From Enterococcus pallens ATCC BAA-351 (GTDB lineage: Bacteria; Bacillota; Bacilli; Lactobacillales; Enterococcaceae): DNA of 64,000 bases. Location of the stretch: NCBI RefSeq assembly GCF_000407485.1, contig NZ_ASWD01000003.1:868001-932000 (forward strand), written 5' to 3'. Positions 35,952 through 48,013 of the stretch are shown in pieces. The position numbers and the translations under genes are program-made. The notes under the pieces were generated by a model. It did not search any database. It was not told the DNA's origin and saw nothing but the letters and a program-made list of their open reading frames with translations. The number at the start of each line of letters is the position of its first letter. Positions within the stretch are counted from its first letter, which is position 1.

Positions 35952-36830
35952 CTACACTTTCTCTTTGATGTTCTTGCCTAAAATTCCGGCAGGACGCACC
36001 AATAAAATTAGAATTAATACAGCATATACCACCGCATCTTTAAAATCAGAAAAGCCTAATGCAGTTGTTAAGGTTTCAATCAAGCCAATCACAAAACCGC
36101 CAATTGCAGCTCCCGGGATCAGGCCAATACCGCCCAATACAGCAGCGATAAATGATTTAAGACCCGGAATGTATCCCATCATCGGTTCAATCGAGTTATA
36201 ATAAAGTCCAATCATCATTCCGCCAGCAGCAGCTAAAGCTGAACCCAGAGCGAAAGTAAATGAGATAGTCCGATTCACGTTAATCCCCATCAATTGTGCT
36301 GCATCAGCATCAACGCTCACAGCACGCATTGCTTTACCCATTTTGGTTTTTTGAACAATTAAATTCAATAAGATCATTAACAGTAAAGAAATACCCAAAA
36401 TCAATAATTGAATATTTGATACCTGCAAGAATCCGATATGGTAAGTTTGTAACGGAATAACTTGCGGAAAAGGTCTTGTAGTGGAACTAAAGAAGTAAAT
36501 CATCGTATTTTGTAATAAATAGGAAACCCCAATTGCTGTAATCAATGCGGCGATTCGAGTTGAATTTCTTAATGGACGATAAGCTAGAAATTCAATCACG
36601 ATTCCTAATACCGCACTTCCAAGCATTGATAAAATCAGCGCAGGGAAGAATCCCATATTAAATTGATTAATCAAAAAATAGCCGATAAACGACCCAATCA
36701 TATAAATATCCCCATGGGCAAAATTAATCAGTTTAATAATTCCATAAACCATGGTATATCCTAAAGCCATCAGTGCGTAAATACTACCTAAGAATAGGCC
36801 GTTTACCAATTGCTGGATGAATATTTCCAT
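35952..36830 (-). CDS. livH: Branched-chain amino acid ABC transporter permease LivH
   Basis: This 292-residue permease opens IQQLVNGLFLGSIYALMALGYTMVYGIIKLINFAHGD, the classical LivH start. VLGGIGLIPGAAIGGFVIGLIE lies in the coupling region. It has eight or more predicted helices. It begins 69 bases downstream of the livJ stop, beyond a 30-base perfect palindrome, so it may be expressed at a lower level than livJ. Confidence 0.94.
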   Translation of the reverse strand: MEIFIQQLVNGLFLGSIYALMALGYTMVYGIIKLINFAHGDIYMIGSFIGYFLINQFNMGFFPALILSMLGSAVLGIVIEFLAYRPLRNSTRIAALITAIGVSYLLQNTMIYFFSSTTRPFPQVIPLQTYHIGFLQVSNIQLLILGISLLLMILLNLIVQKTKMGKAMRAVSVDADAAQLMGINVNRTISFTFALGSALAAAGGMMIGLYYNSIEPMMGYIPGLKSFIAAVLGGIGLIPGAAIGGFVIGLIETLTTALGFSDFKDAVVYAVLILILLVRPAGILGKNIKEKV

Positions 36831-36855
36831 CTAATCACTCTCTTTTCAAATAATA

Positions 36856-36885
36856 AAGGCAAGACAAGCATGCTTGTCTTGCCTT
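36856..36885 (-). terminator. 30-base perfect palindrome between livJ and livH
   Basis: AAGGCAAGACAAGCA followed directly by its exact reverse complement, then TATTATTT on the minus strand. It probably acts as a leaky terminator or 3'-end stabiliser for livJ mRNA within the liv operon. Confidence 0.75.
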
Positions 36886-36899
36886 GCCTGCTTAAACAA

Positions 36900-38078
36900 T
36901 TAAGGATTTACAGTTTCAGCAGAAGATTCTTTTCCGTCAGTCAGACCAAGAACTACAGCCGATTTCACAGGATTATGTTGATCATCCATTGTGATTTTAC
37001 CGGTTACACCTTCAAAGTCTTTCAAGTTTGCCAAGCCTTCAGTAATTGCAGCTGGTGTCGCTTCCCCTTGATCTTCAATTGCTTGTTTGATCATGTAAAC
37101 TGCGTCATATCCTAGCGCATTGAATGAAGAAGGCTGACGTCCGTATTTTTCATTGAATGCTTCAATGAATGGTTGAACTTTATCAGTTGCTGGTGCTTCA
37201 GTTGAGAAGTGTCCAGTATAGTAAACGTTAGATACGTTGCTTGCACCAGCAGTTTCAACTAACTTCTCATCACCAAATCCATCCGCACCAATAATTGGCT
37301 TGTCAATACCCATTTCACGTGCTTGTTTGATGATTAAGCCCGCTTCTGTATAGTAACCAGGAATGAAGATGACATCAAAATCTTTGTCCTTTACTTTTGT
37401 CAACATTGCTTGGTAATCTTTGTCGCCAGCTGTGAATTTTTCTTCTGCAACAATTTCACCTTTATAAGTTTTCTTGAAGGCTTTCGTTAACCCGTCTGCG
37501 TAGTCACTTGCATTATCGCCAAAGATAACTGCCTTTTGTGCATTCATGTTGTCTTGTGCATATTTTGCCAATACAACTCCTTGGAAACTGTCTTGGAAGC
37601 ACGCACGGAAGATGTATGGTTGTACGTTGTCTCCTTGTACAGTAATTGCATCATCAGTTCCTGATGGAGTAACTGCTGGAATTTTAGATTTAGTCAAGTT
37701 CGGTAAAGTTGCTTTTACTGCTCCTGAAGTAGCTGGTCCTACAACTGCTACTACATTGTCTTTTGTAGTTAAATTCGCTGCAACAGATGCAGCCTCATTA
37801 TTGTCTGATTTATTATCTTTAGAAACAAATTCAACTTTTTTACCTAAGATACCGCCATCTGCATTGATCTGTTCGACTGCTAATTCAACCGCTTCTTTTT
37901 CAGCCTCACCATAGGCTGCAGTAGCTCCTGATAACTCAAAGTTGCCACCAATCTTAATTGTATCGCTGTCAGCGCTGTTGCCGCCACCGCTGTCTCCGTT
38001 AGAATTTGCTGATGGCGAGCCACATGCGCCAAACAAAAATAGTCCTGCTGCTACCGCAACAAATACACTTTTTTTCAT
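36900..38078 (-). CDS. livJ: Branched-chain amino acid-binding lipoprotein (LivJ/LivK type)
   Basis: This 392-residue periplasmic-binding-protein-like lipoprotein has signal MKKSVFVAVAAGLFLFGAC with the lipidated cysteine at 19, then a Ser/Gly/Asn-rich linker. The type I binding fold follows: IKIGGNFELSGATAAYGE, VAVVGPATSGAVKATLP and FKVIFIPG-like FDVIFIPGYYTEA. It would capture Leu/Ile/Val or a related ligand for LivHMGF; exact specificity is not readable. It is first in the operon, with a strong promoter 48 bases upstream. Confidence 0.92.
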   Translation of the reverse strand: MKKSVFVAVAAGLFLFGACGSPSANSNGDSGGGNSADSDTIKIGGNFELSGATAAYGEAEKEAVELAVEQINADGGILGKKVEFVSKDNKSDNNEAASVAANLTTKDNVVAVVGPATSGAVKATLPNLTKSKIPAVTPSGTDDAITVQGDNVQPYIFRACFQDSFQGVVLAKYAQDNMNAQKAVIFGDNASDYADGLTKAFKKTYKGEIVAEEKFTAGDKDYQAMLTKVKDKDFDVIFIPGYYTEAGLIIKQAREMGIDKPIIGADGFGDEKLVETAGASNVSNVYYTGHFSTEAPATDKVQPFIEAFNEKYGRQPSSFNALGYDAVYMIKQAIEDQGEATPAAITEGLANLKDFEGVTGKITMDDQHNPVKSAVVLGLTDGKESSAETVNP

Positions 38079-38125
38079 CCTATTTCCCCCTAATAAAATA
38101 ATGATAGAACGCTAAGATAAGTATC

Positions 38126-38154
38126 AATATATCGGATTTTTTTCTCACTGTCAA
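38126..38154 (-). promoter_or_regulatory. liv operon promoter
   Basis: Minus strand perfect TTGACA, 17 bases, TATATT. This is one of the best sigma-A promoters in the window. An AT-rich tract lies upstream (38155-38215), as in UP elements. Confidence 0.8.
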
Positions 38155-38226
38155 TTAAATTTTCTGAATATTTTAATAATTCGCGAATATTGAATAATTC
38201 ATAACGCTTACACTCAAACTGGAATA

Positions 38227-38271
38227 GAAAAAGAAATCTATGCAGTTTATCTTAAACGCACAGATTTCTTT
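38227..38271 (-). terminator. Long hairpin with T run upstream of livJ
   Basis: Outer arms AAAGAAATCT / AGATTTCTTT, inner arms GTTTA / TAAAC with a TGC pairing between, then TTTTTC on the minus strand. No annotated gene ends just before it. Confidence 0.65.
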
Positions 38272-38421
38272 TAAGTTAACTAGTCATATAATATGCTTTT
38301 GATCAAGCTTACTAAAATCATTTTCCCCTATCACATATAATTTCAACTGCATTTTTTAGAAGAATTAATCGGCGATTTTAGTATACTGTCCCTTTCGACA
38401 AACTTTTCACTACCGATAGAA

Positions 38422-38450
38422 TTTTTAAGAGGAATTAACCCTCTTAAAAA
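38422..38450. terminator. Terminator after yidD
   Basis: Stem TTTTTAAGAGG / CCTCTTAAAAA with a 7-base loop and A/T runs on both sides; 58 bases after the yidD stop. Confidence 0.8.
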
Positions 38451-38508
38451 AATGCCTAAAACTATCGTGAGTAAACATTTCACTACCAAAGTTATTCTTT
38501 TGACTATT

Positions 38509-38799
38509 CTAAAAAAAGAAGTATCTTTTTTTCTCTTCATAATTTGGCGGATCTTCATCTATCAAATTTTTACGGAGAGAAAATTTGACAGGTACATAGT
38601 CAATTCCCCCCCTGGCAAAAGGATTACATCTAAAAATGCGAGAAATCCCCATTAGAAGCCCCTTAACCGTTCCATGGACCTTTAAGGCTTGAATCATGTA
38701 ACTAGAGCATGAAGGATAGTAACGGCAGGAAGGTTGAAATAAAGGCGAGATAAAACGCTGATAGCCTCGTACAAGCATAATCAATCCATTCTTAATCAT
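38509..38799 (-). CDS. yidD: Membrane protein insertion efficiency factor YidD
   Basis: This 96-residue protein belongs to the YidD family that helps YidC insert membrane proteins. The diagnostic core is [33 protein letters not shown] and [15 protein letters not shown], with the conserved cysteines. AAAGGAAG precedes the ATG of MIKNGLIML; upstream in-frame codons run into the epuA terminator and are excluded. No clear promoter was seen, so it may depend on readthrough from murA-epuA. Confidence 0.93.
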   Translation of the reverse strand: MIKNGLIMLVRGYQRFISPLFQPSCRYYPSCSSYMIQALKVHGTVKGLLMGISRIFRCNPFARGGIDYVPVKFSLRKNLIDEDPPNYEEKKRYFFF

Positions 38800-38822
38800 A
38801 CGAAACTTCCTTTCAAAAAAGT

Positions 38823-38848
38823 AAAAAGGGCCTAAACTAGGCCCTTTA
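38823..38848 (-). terminator. Terminator after the epuA-like gene
   Basis: Stem AAAGGGCCTA / TAGGCCCTTT with a 3-base loop, then TTACTTTTTT on the minus strand; its first arm overlaps the epuA stop codon. Confidence 0.82.
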
Positions 38849-39022
38849 TTGTACAAAATCTAAAATGTGACGCCAAACACCTGGAAGTAATACACCAAAA
38901 GGATTTCCGCCGCCCATGACTCCATAACCGATCATACTGCCGATAATAAACAGAATAACCCCTGCCAACAATACACCGACAATCTTTATTAAACTGCGTA
39001 AAATATGATCACTTGAACTCAT
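38846..39022 (-). CDS. epuA: EpuA-like small membrane protein (RNA polymerase beta-subunit-annotated family)
   Basis: This 58-residue protein has one membrane helix (about residues 10-36, [27 protein letters not shown]). The conserved tail [20 protein letters not shown] matches the EpuA family, often labelled DNA-directed RNA polymerase subunit beta and found after murA in streptococci and enterococci. AAGGGGTG precedes the ATG and the gene lies 13 bases after the murA stop, so they form an operon. The function is unknown; the polymerase name is historical. Confidence 0.85.
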   Translation of the reverse strand: MSSSDHILRSLIKIVGVLLAGVILFIIGSMIGYGVMGGGNPFGVLLPGVWRHILDFVQ

Positions 39023-39035
39023 AAGTTTTCACCCC

Positions 39036-40337
39036 TTAAGCAAATACAGCAGATTGTGCTACAGTTTCACCAGTTTCGCTGTCTACCCGTTCAACATCAG
39101 CACCTAACAACTGTAATTTCTGATGGAATTGATAATAACCGCGATCCAAATATTTTAAGTTGCGTACGCGTGTAATCCCCTCAGAACGCAAACCAGCTAA
39201 AATTAGTGCTGCTGCTGCTCTCAGATCAGTCGCATATACTTCTGCTCCCTGTAATTTGGTATTACCTTTAATAACTGCTACATTATTGTCAATTTTTACG
39301 TCGACATTCATTCGGCGCATTTCTTCTAAATGCTGGAAGCGATTCTCAAAGACAGTTTCAACAGTCGTACTGATTCCATCAGCAACTGTTTGAATAGCAG
39401 TCATTTGAGCTTGCATATCTGTTGGGAAGCCTGGATGTGGCATTGTTTTTACATCAGTAGCTTTAATGACTTTTGGTCCTACAACACGCAACCCATTTTC
39501 TTCTTCAGTAATCACTGCACCCATTTCCAATAATTTTGAAATTAATGGACGATTGTGTTCAGAAATAGCCTCCTCTATCAAGACATTTCCTTCAGTCATC
39601 GCTGCAGCCACCATGAAAGTACCTGCCTCAATACGATCTTGCACAATTGGATGTGATACTGCGTGCAAGTGAGTGACACCTTCAATACGCATGGTTTCTG
39701 TACCCGCACCATAAACACGAGCACCCATTTTATTCAAAAAATTAGCCAAATCAACAATTTCAGGTTCACGAGCCACGTTTTCGATGACAGTCGTTCCTTT
39801 AGCTTTAACAGCAGCCATCATAATGTTTTGAGTTGCACCAACACTTGGAAAATCTAAATAAATATTGCTGCCAGTCAATTCATCAGCAATTGCTTCAATA
39901 TACCCGTTTTTTTGGATAATTTTAGCACCCAAGGCTTGGAATCCTTTTAAATGCAAGTCAATTGGTCGTTTACCAATAGCACAACCGCCAGGTAATGCAA
40001 CCTTGGCATGTCCGTTACGAGCCAATAAAGGGCCCATAACAACAATTGATGCTCGCATCTTACTTACATACTCATACGGCGCTTCAACTTCTAATTGTTT
40101 TGTTGCATCTATAGTAATTTCCTTTGCTGTTTCGTCTAATTCAACTTCTGTATTTAAGTAACTAATCACCTGATTCATCGTAAATACATCAGATAATATC
40201 GGTACATTGCTTAATTTTGTTGTGCCCTCTTCAGCCAATAAGCTTGCAGCTAAGATAGGCAACACCGCATTTTTCGCACCTTCAATTTTTACTGTACCGT
40301 TTAATTTTCTGCCACCTCGAACGATGATCTCTTCCAT
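39036..40337 (-). CDS. murA: UDP-N-acetylglucosamine 1-carboxyvinyltransferase
   Basis: MurA transfers enolpyruvate from PEP to UDP-GlcNAc, the first committed step of peptidoglycan synthesis and the target of fosfomycin. The 433-residue protein has the catalytic cysteine in [19 protein letters not shown]. It also has [18 protein letters not shown] at the start and [11 protein letters not shown] later. The cysteine is present, so the enzyme should be fosfomycin-sensitive. GGAGGG precedes the ATG. Firmicutes usually have two MurA paralogues; this is the one next to the ATPase operon. Confidence 0.95.
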   Translation of the reverse strand: MEEIIVRGGRKLNGTVKIEGAKNAVLPILAASLLAEEGTTKLSNVPILSDVFTMNQVISYLNTEVELDETAKEITIDATKQLEVEAPYEYVSKMRASIVVMGPLLARNGHAKVALPGGCAIGKRPIDLHLKGFQALGAKIIQKNGYIEAIADELTGSNIYLDFPSVGATQNIMMAAVKAKGTTVIENVAREPEIVDLANFLNKMGARVYGAGTETMRIEGVTHLHAVSHPIVQDRIEAGTFMVAAAMTEGNVLIEEAISEHNRPLISKLLEMGAVITEEENGLRVVGPKVIKATDVKTMPHPGFPTDMQAQMTAIQTVADGISTTVETVFENRFQHLEEMRRMNVDVKIDNNVAVIKGNTKLQGAEVYATDLRAAAALILAGLRSEGITRVRNLKYLDRGYYQFHQKLQLLGADVERVDSETGETVAQSAVFA

Positions 40338-40396
40338 TACGTTCCCTCCAAAAATCGCTATAACCGATTCACACGTTTGTATGTACTTAGTTATTA

Positions 40397-40630
40397 TTAT
40401 TGATAACTTAAAAAGATATTTTTACACAAGACGATGATTTCTAAAAAGAAAGTGCTGAATGTAAATCCCAGTGCTACAGATGCCATCATAATCACCATTC
40501 GGATCTGTGTTTCATGAAATGCTTTAAACAGCTTTTCCGTCCTTATCGAGCGCAACGCCCAAAAAGCCAAGTAGATAAAAGCAAAGTGTGAAACAATTCG
40601 GATGATCGCATCTATACCATATACTTGCAT
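40397..40630 (-). CDS. DUF1146 family membrane protein (YwzB-like)
   Basis: This 77-residue protein has two membrane helices (about 10-27 and 47-70) separated by a basic loop, the DUF1146 pattern. It lies between atpC and murA, its standard position in Bacillus and lactic acid bacteria. The function is unknown. GGAAG precedes the ATG, and an extended -10 promoter lies about 35 bases upstream. Confidence 0.9.
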   Translation of the reverse strand: MQVYGIDAIIRIVSHFAFIYLAFWALRSIRTEKLFKAFHETQIRMVIMMASVALGFTFSTFFLEIIVLCKNIFLSYQ

Positions 40631-40663
40631 TTGTGTCTTCCTTTCAAAAAAATCAACAAACGG

Positions 40664-40672
40664 ATTATATCA
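40664..40672 (-). promoter_or_regulatory. Extended -10 promoter upstream of DUF1146-murA-epuA
   Basis: Minus strand TGATATAAT (TGn plus perfect TATAAT), no clear -35. It would drive DUF1146 and probably murA and epuA. Confidence 0.55.
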
Positions 40673-40789
40673 TAGTTTTCAAGAAAGTAGAATGCTTTAA
40701 AGCTCTATAAGACTTTTAAAAAACTTTTAGAAAATAGAAATCAATTCTTCTTATTTTTTACAGACATAAAAATCATACTAATCAAAAAA

Positions 40790-40820
40790 AGTACAGACTC
40801 TAAAAATTAGAATCTGTACT
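40790..40820 (-). terminator. Terminator of the atp operon
   Basis: Stem AGTACAGA(T/C)TCTA / TAGA(G)TCTGTACT with a short AT loop, followed by seven T on the minus strand, just after atpC. Confidence 0.9.
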
Positions 40821-40825
40821 CATTT

Positions 40826-41254
40826 TTATGTGTGTTTTGATACTTTAATTCGATTCATTGCACGGTGTAAAGCAACCTCAGCCCGACGAAGCTGATCGCT
40901 GTCTTGTTGTGCTTTTGCTTCTTGTATTCGTTGTTCAGCACGCTGTCTCGCACGCTCTGCCCGTGAAACATCAATATCCCGTTCACGTTCAGCAGAATCG
41001 GCAATAATCGTCACCTGATTATCCCGAACTTCTAAAATACCGCCATTGACAGCGATCCAATCCACGTGAGTATCAGCGTCTGTTCGACGAATACGTACTT
41101 CGTCAATCGCCAGCGGTGCAATAATCGGTGCGTGTTTTGGCAAAACTCCTAGCTCACCTGATACAGTCTTAGCCACCACAATCGTTGCATGATGGTCATA
41201 AATAAGCCCATTAGGTGTCACTACGTTTACATTAAGCACTTCTTTATTTTCCAT
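40826..41254 (-). CDS. atpC: F1Fo ATP synthase subunit epsilon
   Basis: The 142-residue epsilon subunit of the central stalk has the N-terminal beta sandwich (LNVNVVTPNGLIYDHHATIVVAKTVSGELGVLPKHAPIIAPL). The C-terminal two-helix domain (about residues 90-140, RAERARQRAEQRIQEAKAQ) can inhibit hydrolysis. It is the last gene of atpBEFHAGDC. Confidence 0.95.
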   Translation of the reverse strand: MENKEVLNVNVVTPNGLIYDHHATIVVAKTVSGELGVLPKHAPIIAPLAIDEVRIRRTDADTHVDWIAVNGGILEVRDNQVTIIADSAERERDIDVSRAERARQRAEQRIQEAKAQQDSDQLRRAEVALHRAMNRIKVSKHT

Positions 41255-41267
41255 AGGGCACCTCTTT

Positions 41268-43593
<2,326 letters not shown>

Positions 43594-43612
43594 ATACTCT
43601 TCTCACCTCGAT

Positions 43613-45139
<1,527 letters not shown>

Positions 45140-45154
45140 TCATTTCACCTCTTC

Positions 45155-45700
45155 TTACTTTTTGCTAAGTGCTGCTCGTAGGCCATTTAACTGGCTAGCG
45201 AGGCTACCGTCGATCACCTGATGATCGGCTTCAACAATGACACCGCCAATAATCGATTCATCGATTACAGGGGTTAAATTGGCCTTCTTGTAGCCAAAAA
45301 TATCAGCGACTTTTGCTTCAATTTCGCGCTGCTTCTCTTCAGAGAGCGGCACCGCTGTCGTAACTGTCCCTAAAGCAACTTGATTTAAGCTGTCATAGCG
45401 ACGCTCGTACTCGTCAATCATAAACAAAAGATCGTCAATTCGATTATAGTCATATACGACCCATAAGAAGTTCTTGATAACTCCTTCGAAACCTTGGGCG
45501 AACTTTTCCATAATCGCTTCTTTTTCATCACCAGTTAAGCGCACATCTGACAAGATGTTGCCTAAATCCGGCACTTCTTTAAAAATTTGACGAATTGTTA
45601 ACAACTCTTGATAAATGTCATCGGTGGCTTGTTTTTCGACCGCCAGTTCAAACAAAGCTTTACCGTAACGTTTACCAACAGTATATTTATCAAGCTTCAT
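45155..45700 (-). CDS. atpH: F1Fo ATP synthase subunit delta
   Basis: This 181-residue peripheral stalk subunit joins F1 to the b subunits. The N-terminal helical bundle (VGKRYGKALFELAVEKQ) and the C-terminal VIDESIIGGVIVEADHQVIDGSLASQLNGLRAAL are family signatures. It overlaps atpF by 11 bases. Confidence 0.95.
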   Translation of the reverse strand: MKLDKYTVGKRYGKALFELAVEKQATDDIYQELLTIRQIFKEVPDLGNILSDVRLTGDEKEAIMEKFAQGFEGVIKNFLWVVYDYNRIDDLLFMIDEYERRYDSLNQVALGTVTTAVPLSEEKQREIEAKVADIFGYKKANLTPVIDESIIGGVIVEADHQVIDGSLASQLNGLRAALSKK

Positions 45701-46211
45701 GCTTGGTCGTTCCTAGTCTGTCAATATATTCATTGATTAACTCTTGATGCGCATCACCAGTCAACTCTTTGTTTAAAAGTTTTTCAGCGATTTGCAAGGA
45801 AAGATCTGCCACATCATCTTTAACTGCTGTCAAAGCGTTCTCGCGTTCTTCTTGAATCTCTACTTTTGTACGATCCTTTAAAAGAGCTGCTTCTTCCTTC
45901 GCGTCTTTGATAATGTTTTGACGGCTTAATTCGCCGTTTTCTTTGGCATTTTTGATAATATCTGCTGCATCACTGCGCGAGCTTTGCAATTGTGTTTCGC
46001 GTTCTTTTGCTAATTGCGCTGCTTTAACACGTGATTGTTCAGCAGAATCTAAATCATTGGCGATCTTTTCTTCCCGTTTCTTTAAAATCTCGATAACGCT
46101 TTTCCAAGCAAATTTCTTTAATAGAAGCAACAAAATCAAAAAAGATCCTGTAACAACTATTAAGTTACCGAGCGTTGTGTTGGGAGCTGCAGCGATAACT
46201 AGATTCAGCAT
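45690..46211 (-). CDS. atpF: F1Fo ATP synthase subunit b
   Basis: This 173-residue protein has one N-terminal membrane helix (about residues 14-36) and a long charged dimerising helix (residues 40 to about 160), the peripheral stator. It follows atpE after a 70-base gap containing a hairpin and overlaps atpH. Confidence 0.95.
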   Translation of the reverse strand: MLNLVIAAAPNTTLGNLIVVTGSFLILLLLLKKFAWKSVIEILKKREEKIANDLDSAEQSRVKAAQLAKERETQLQSSRSDAADIIKNAKENGELSRQNIIKDAKEEAALLKDRTKVEIQEERENALTAVKDDVADLSLQIAEKLLNKELTGDAHQELINEYIDRLGTTKHEA

Positions 46212-46253
46212 ACTCGGTCTTCCTTTCTGGTAAGTAACATTTTGCTTTTAGGC

Positions 46254-46281
46254 AAAAAAGCAGCAACGAAATTCGTTGCTT
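46254..46281 (-). terminator. Intercistronic hairpin after atpE (partial terminator)
   Basis: Stem AGCAACGAA / TTCGTTGCT immediately after the atpE stop, then CTTTTTT on the minus strand within the operon. It probably reduces transcription past atpE or stabilises atpE mRNA, helping to make more c subunit than other subunits. Confidence 0.65.
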
Positions 46282-46497
46282 TTAGCCATTGAAGACCATC
46301 AACATAGCCAATACGACACCTAAGATAGGCACAGCTTCGATCAAACCAACACCGATAAACATCGTTGAACGGATTTGACCTGACATTTCTGGTTGACGTG
46401 CCATAGATTCGATTGCTTTTGAAATAACTTTTCCGTTACCATAACCAGCACCAATTGCTGCTCCTAAAATTGCGATTCCCGCACCGATAAAGTTCAT
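46282..46497 (-). CDS. atpE: F1Fo ATP synthase subunit c
   Basis: This 71-residue hairpin protein of the rotor ring has two glycine-rich helices joined by the polar RQPE loop. The ion-carrying glutamate is in [11 protein letters not shown] in the second helix. The residue after it is Ala rather than Ser/Thr and the first helix lacks the Gln of sodium-type rings, so a proton-translocating ring is expected. AGGAGG precedes the ATG. Confidence 0.96.
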   Translation of the reverse strand: MNFIGAGIAILGAAIGAGYGNGKVISKAIESMARQPEMSGQIRSTMFIGVGLIEAVPILGVVLAMLMVFNG

Positions 46498-46532
46498 AAT
46501 TAAAAATCCTCCTAAAATGTTTGTTTTCTTGT

Positions 46533-47252
46533 TTATTCTTCTACTTCTATCTGATGACTAATGTACACCATAGATAAAGTGGTAAAGACAAATGCTTGGA
46601 TACTACCAATAAATAATGAAAATGCAATCCAGATCATTTCCAATGGAATAGCTATCGGAATAGCGACCCAGCCGAGACTTGTTACCATGCTGGCAATCAA
46701 TGTTAGCAAGACTTCACCGGCATAAATGTTTCCGTAAAGACGTAACCCCAATGTAATAACATTCGTAAACTCTTCCATGATTTTGATCGGCAACAACATT
46801 GGCATCGGTGATAAGAATGAATTCTTAATATACCCGCGAAGACCAAAGCGTTCCGATGCTAGAAGGTTCGACAACACCAGTATCATCATTGCTAATCCCA
46901 TTGTTACAAACGGGTCAGCAGTTGGACTTTTCCATAAAGATACCTCGTTTGGTGTAACGATCTTCGTAACCAAGCCGATCTGGTTGGCAACAAAAATGAA
47001 TAGAAATAGTGTAAAAGATAAAAGACTGAAGTTATTCACTTCTTTTCGCGGCATATTGTCGCCAACTATTCCGGAGGTAAAATCGACCAACCACTCAATA
47101 GCATTTTGTTTGCCTGTTGGCTTCATTGAAAGATTTCTCGTAAAAAAGAACACAAGAAGAAAAACAATTAAGCAAGTCAACAGAATCATTGTTGTCACAG
47201 TCCCGTCAAACCATATTGGACCAATATGAAAAACCCAAGATTTTTCATCCAA
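46533..47252 (-). CDS. atpB: F1Fo ATP synthase subunit a
   Basis: This 239-residue membrane subunit forms the proton half-channels. It has five or six predicted helices and the conserved arginine in [16 protein letters not shown] facing the c ring. It is the first gene of the operon in this window; I find no atpI gene upstream. GAGG precedes the ATG. Confidence 0.95.
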   Translation of the reverse strand: MDEKSWVFHIGPIWFDGTVTTMILLTCLIVFLLVFFFTRNLSMKPTGKQNAIEWLVDFTSGIVGDNMPRKEVNNFSLLSFTLFLFIFVANQIGLVTKIVTPNEVSLWKSPTADPFVTMGLAMMILVLSNLLASERFGLRGYIKNSFLSPMPMLLPIKIMEEFTNVITLGLRLYGNIYAGEVLLTLIASMVTSLGWVAIPIAIPLEMIWIAFSLFIGSIQAFVFTTLSMVYISHQIEVEE

Positions 47253-47327
47253 TCCATTTCACCTCTTTTCCCAGTAACCTGATGCTTGTATTCGTCGTAT
47301 TTGGCATACCAGGCAAAATACTACCGT

Positions 47328-47356
47328 ATGTTACCACCATCGCCCGTAAATTTCAA
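47328..47356 (-). promoter_or_regulatory. Probable atp operon promoter
   Basis: Minus strand TTGAAA, 17 bases ending TGG, TAACAT, about 75 bases upstream of atpB. The 289-base gap 47253-47541 holds this promoter, a weak hairpin and no ORF with a ribosome site. Confidence 0.55.
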
Positions 47357-47370
47357 AGGATTTTCATGAA

Positions 47371-47407
47371 AAAAATCAAATAAATTCTATTTCTTTTTCT
47401 AATAGAA
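47371..47407 (-). terminator. Weak terminator-like hairpin between smpB and atpB
   Basis: Stem TTCTATT / AATAGAA followed by TTTATTTGATTTTTTT on the minus strand. The stem is AT-only and therefore weak. It may end smpB transcription. Confidence 0.35.
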
Positions 47408-47541
47408 AGATTCTCACGGAAAAAGATGATAACGCCAAGCATTTTAGCCCATAAGAGAGCTATTATGATAATTACTAATCGTATCAAAATTCATAATTAA
47501 GTAAAGGAATTCTTATCAAATATGCGAAAAAGGATATTCAA

Positions 47542-48006
47542 TTACCTGCTATAATTTTTCAGTGTACGGCTAATTTGGCGGTCCACATCTTTTCGCTTTA
47601 AGGCTTCACGTTTATCATATTGATGCTTTCCTTTTGCTAACCCTAGTAATACCTTAGCATAGCCATCCTTTAAATACACTTTTAATGGCACAATGGTTAC
47701 ACCCGTATTTTTCGTTTCACCAGCCAAACGATCAATTTGCTTCTTGTGCAATAAAAGTTTCCTTGTTCTCAGAGGATCATGGTTAAAAATGTTTCCTTGT
47801 TCATAAGGACTGATATGCACATTATATAAATACATCTCCCCATTACGGATGCGAGCAAAACCGTCTTTTAAATTAATTCGGCTGTTGCGAATTGATTTAA
47901 TCTCTGTTCCTTGCAAAACAATTCCAGCTTCTATGGTGTCAATGATTGTATAATCATGGCGTGCTTTTTTGTTTTGTGCAACTAATTTTCCTTCACCTTT
48001 TGGCAT
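47542..48006 (-). CDS. smpB: SsrA-binding protein
   Basis: SmpB binds tmRNA and delivers it to stalled ribosomes for trans-translation. The 154-residue protein starts [21 protein letters not shown] and carries [26 protein letters not shown]. The basic C-terminal tail [26 protein letters not shown] mimics codon-anticodon contacts. I chose the ATG at 48006 over an in-frame GTG at 48027 that overlaps rnr, because the family starts at MPKGEGK. It follows rnr by 7 bases. Confidence 0.95.
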   Translation of the reverse strand: MPKGEGKLVAQNKKARHDYTIIDTIEAGIVLQGTEIKSIRNSRINLKDGFARIRNGEMYLYNVHISPYEQGNIFNHDPLRTRKLLLHKKQIDRLAGETKNTGVTIVPLKVYLKDGYAKVLLGLAKGKHQYDKREALKRKDVDRQISRTLKNYSR

Positions 48007-48013
48007 AGTATCC

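Larger units (their letters stand above)
38155..38508. other. Non-coding stretch between the liv promoter and yidD
   Basis: About 350 bases with no convincing gene. It contains an AT-rich segment, a long terminator hairpin (38227-38271), an inverted repeat ACTAAAATC (38311-38319) / GATTTTAGT (38374-38382), a TATACT -10-like hexamer on the minus strand (38380-38385) and the yidD terminator (38422-38450). A second terminator after the yidD terminator suggests a separate short transcript, possibly a small RNA. Confidence 0.5.

Noticed and set aside
36856-36885. Perfect palindrome as a mobile-element or attachment site end
   Set aside because: It lies between two genes of an intact transport operon with no integrase, transposase or second copy, and has terminator-like position.
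38343-38558. 71-residue minus-strand frame with a hydrophobic stretch downstream of yidD
   Set aside because: It overlaps yidD out of frame, runs straight through the yidD terminator hairpin and has no ribosome site.
47253-47541. atpI gene upstream of atpB
   Set aside because: No frame with membrane helices and a ribosome site is present in this gap.
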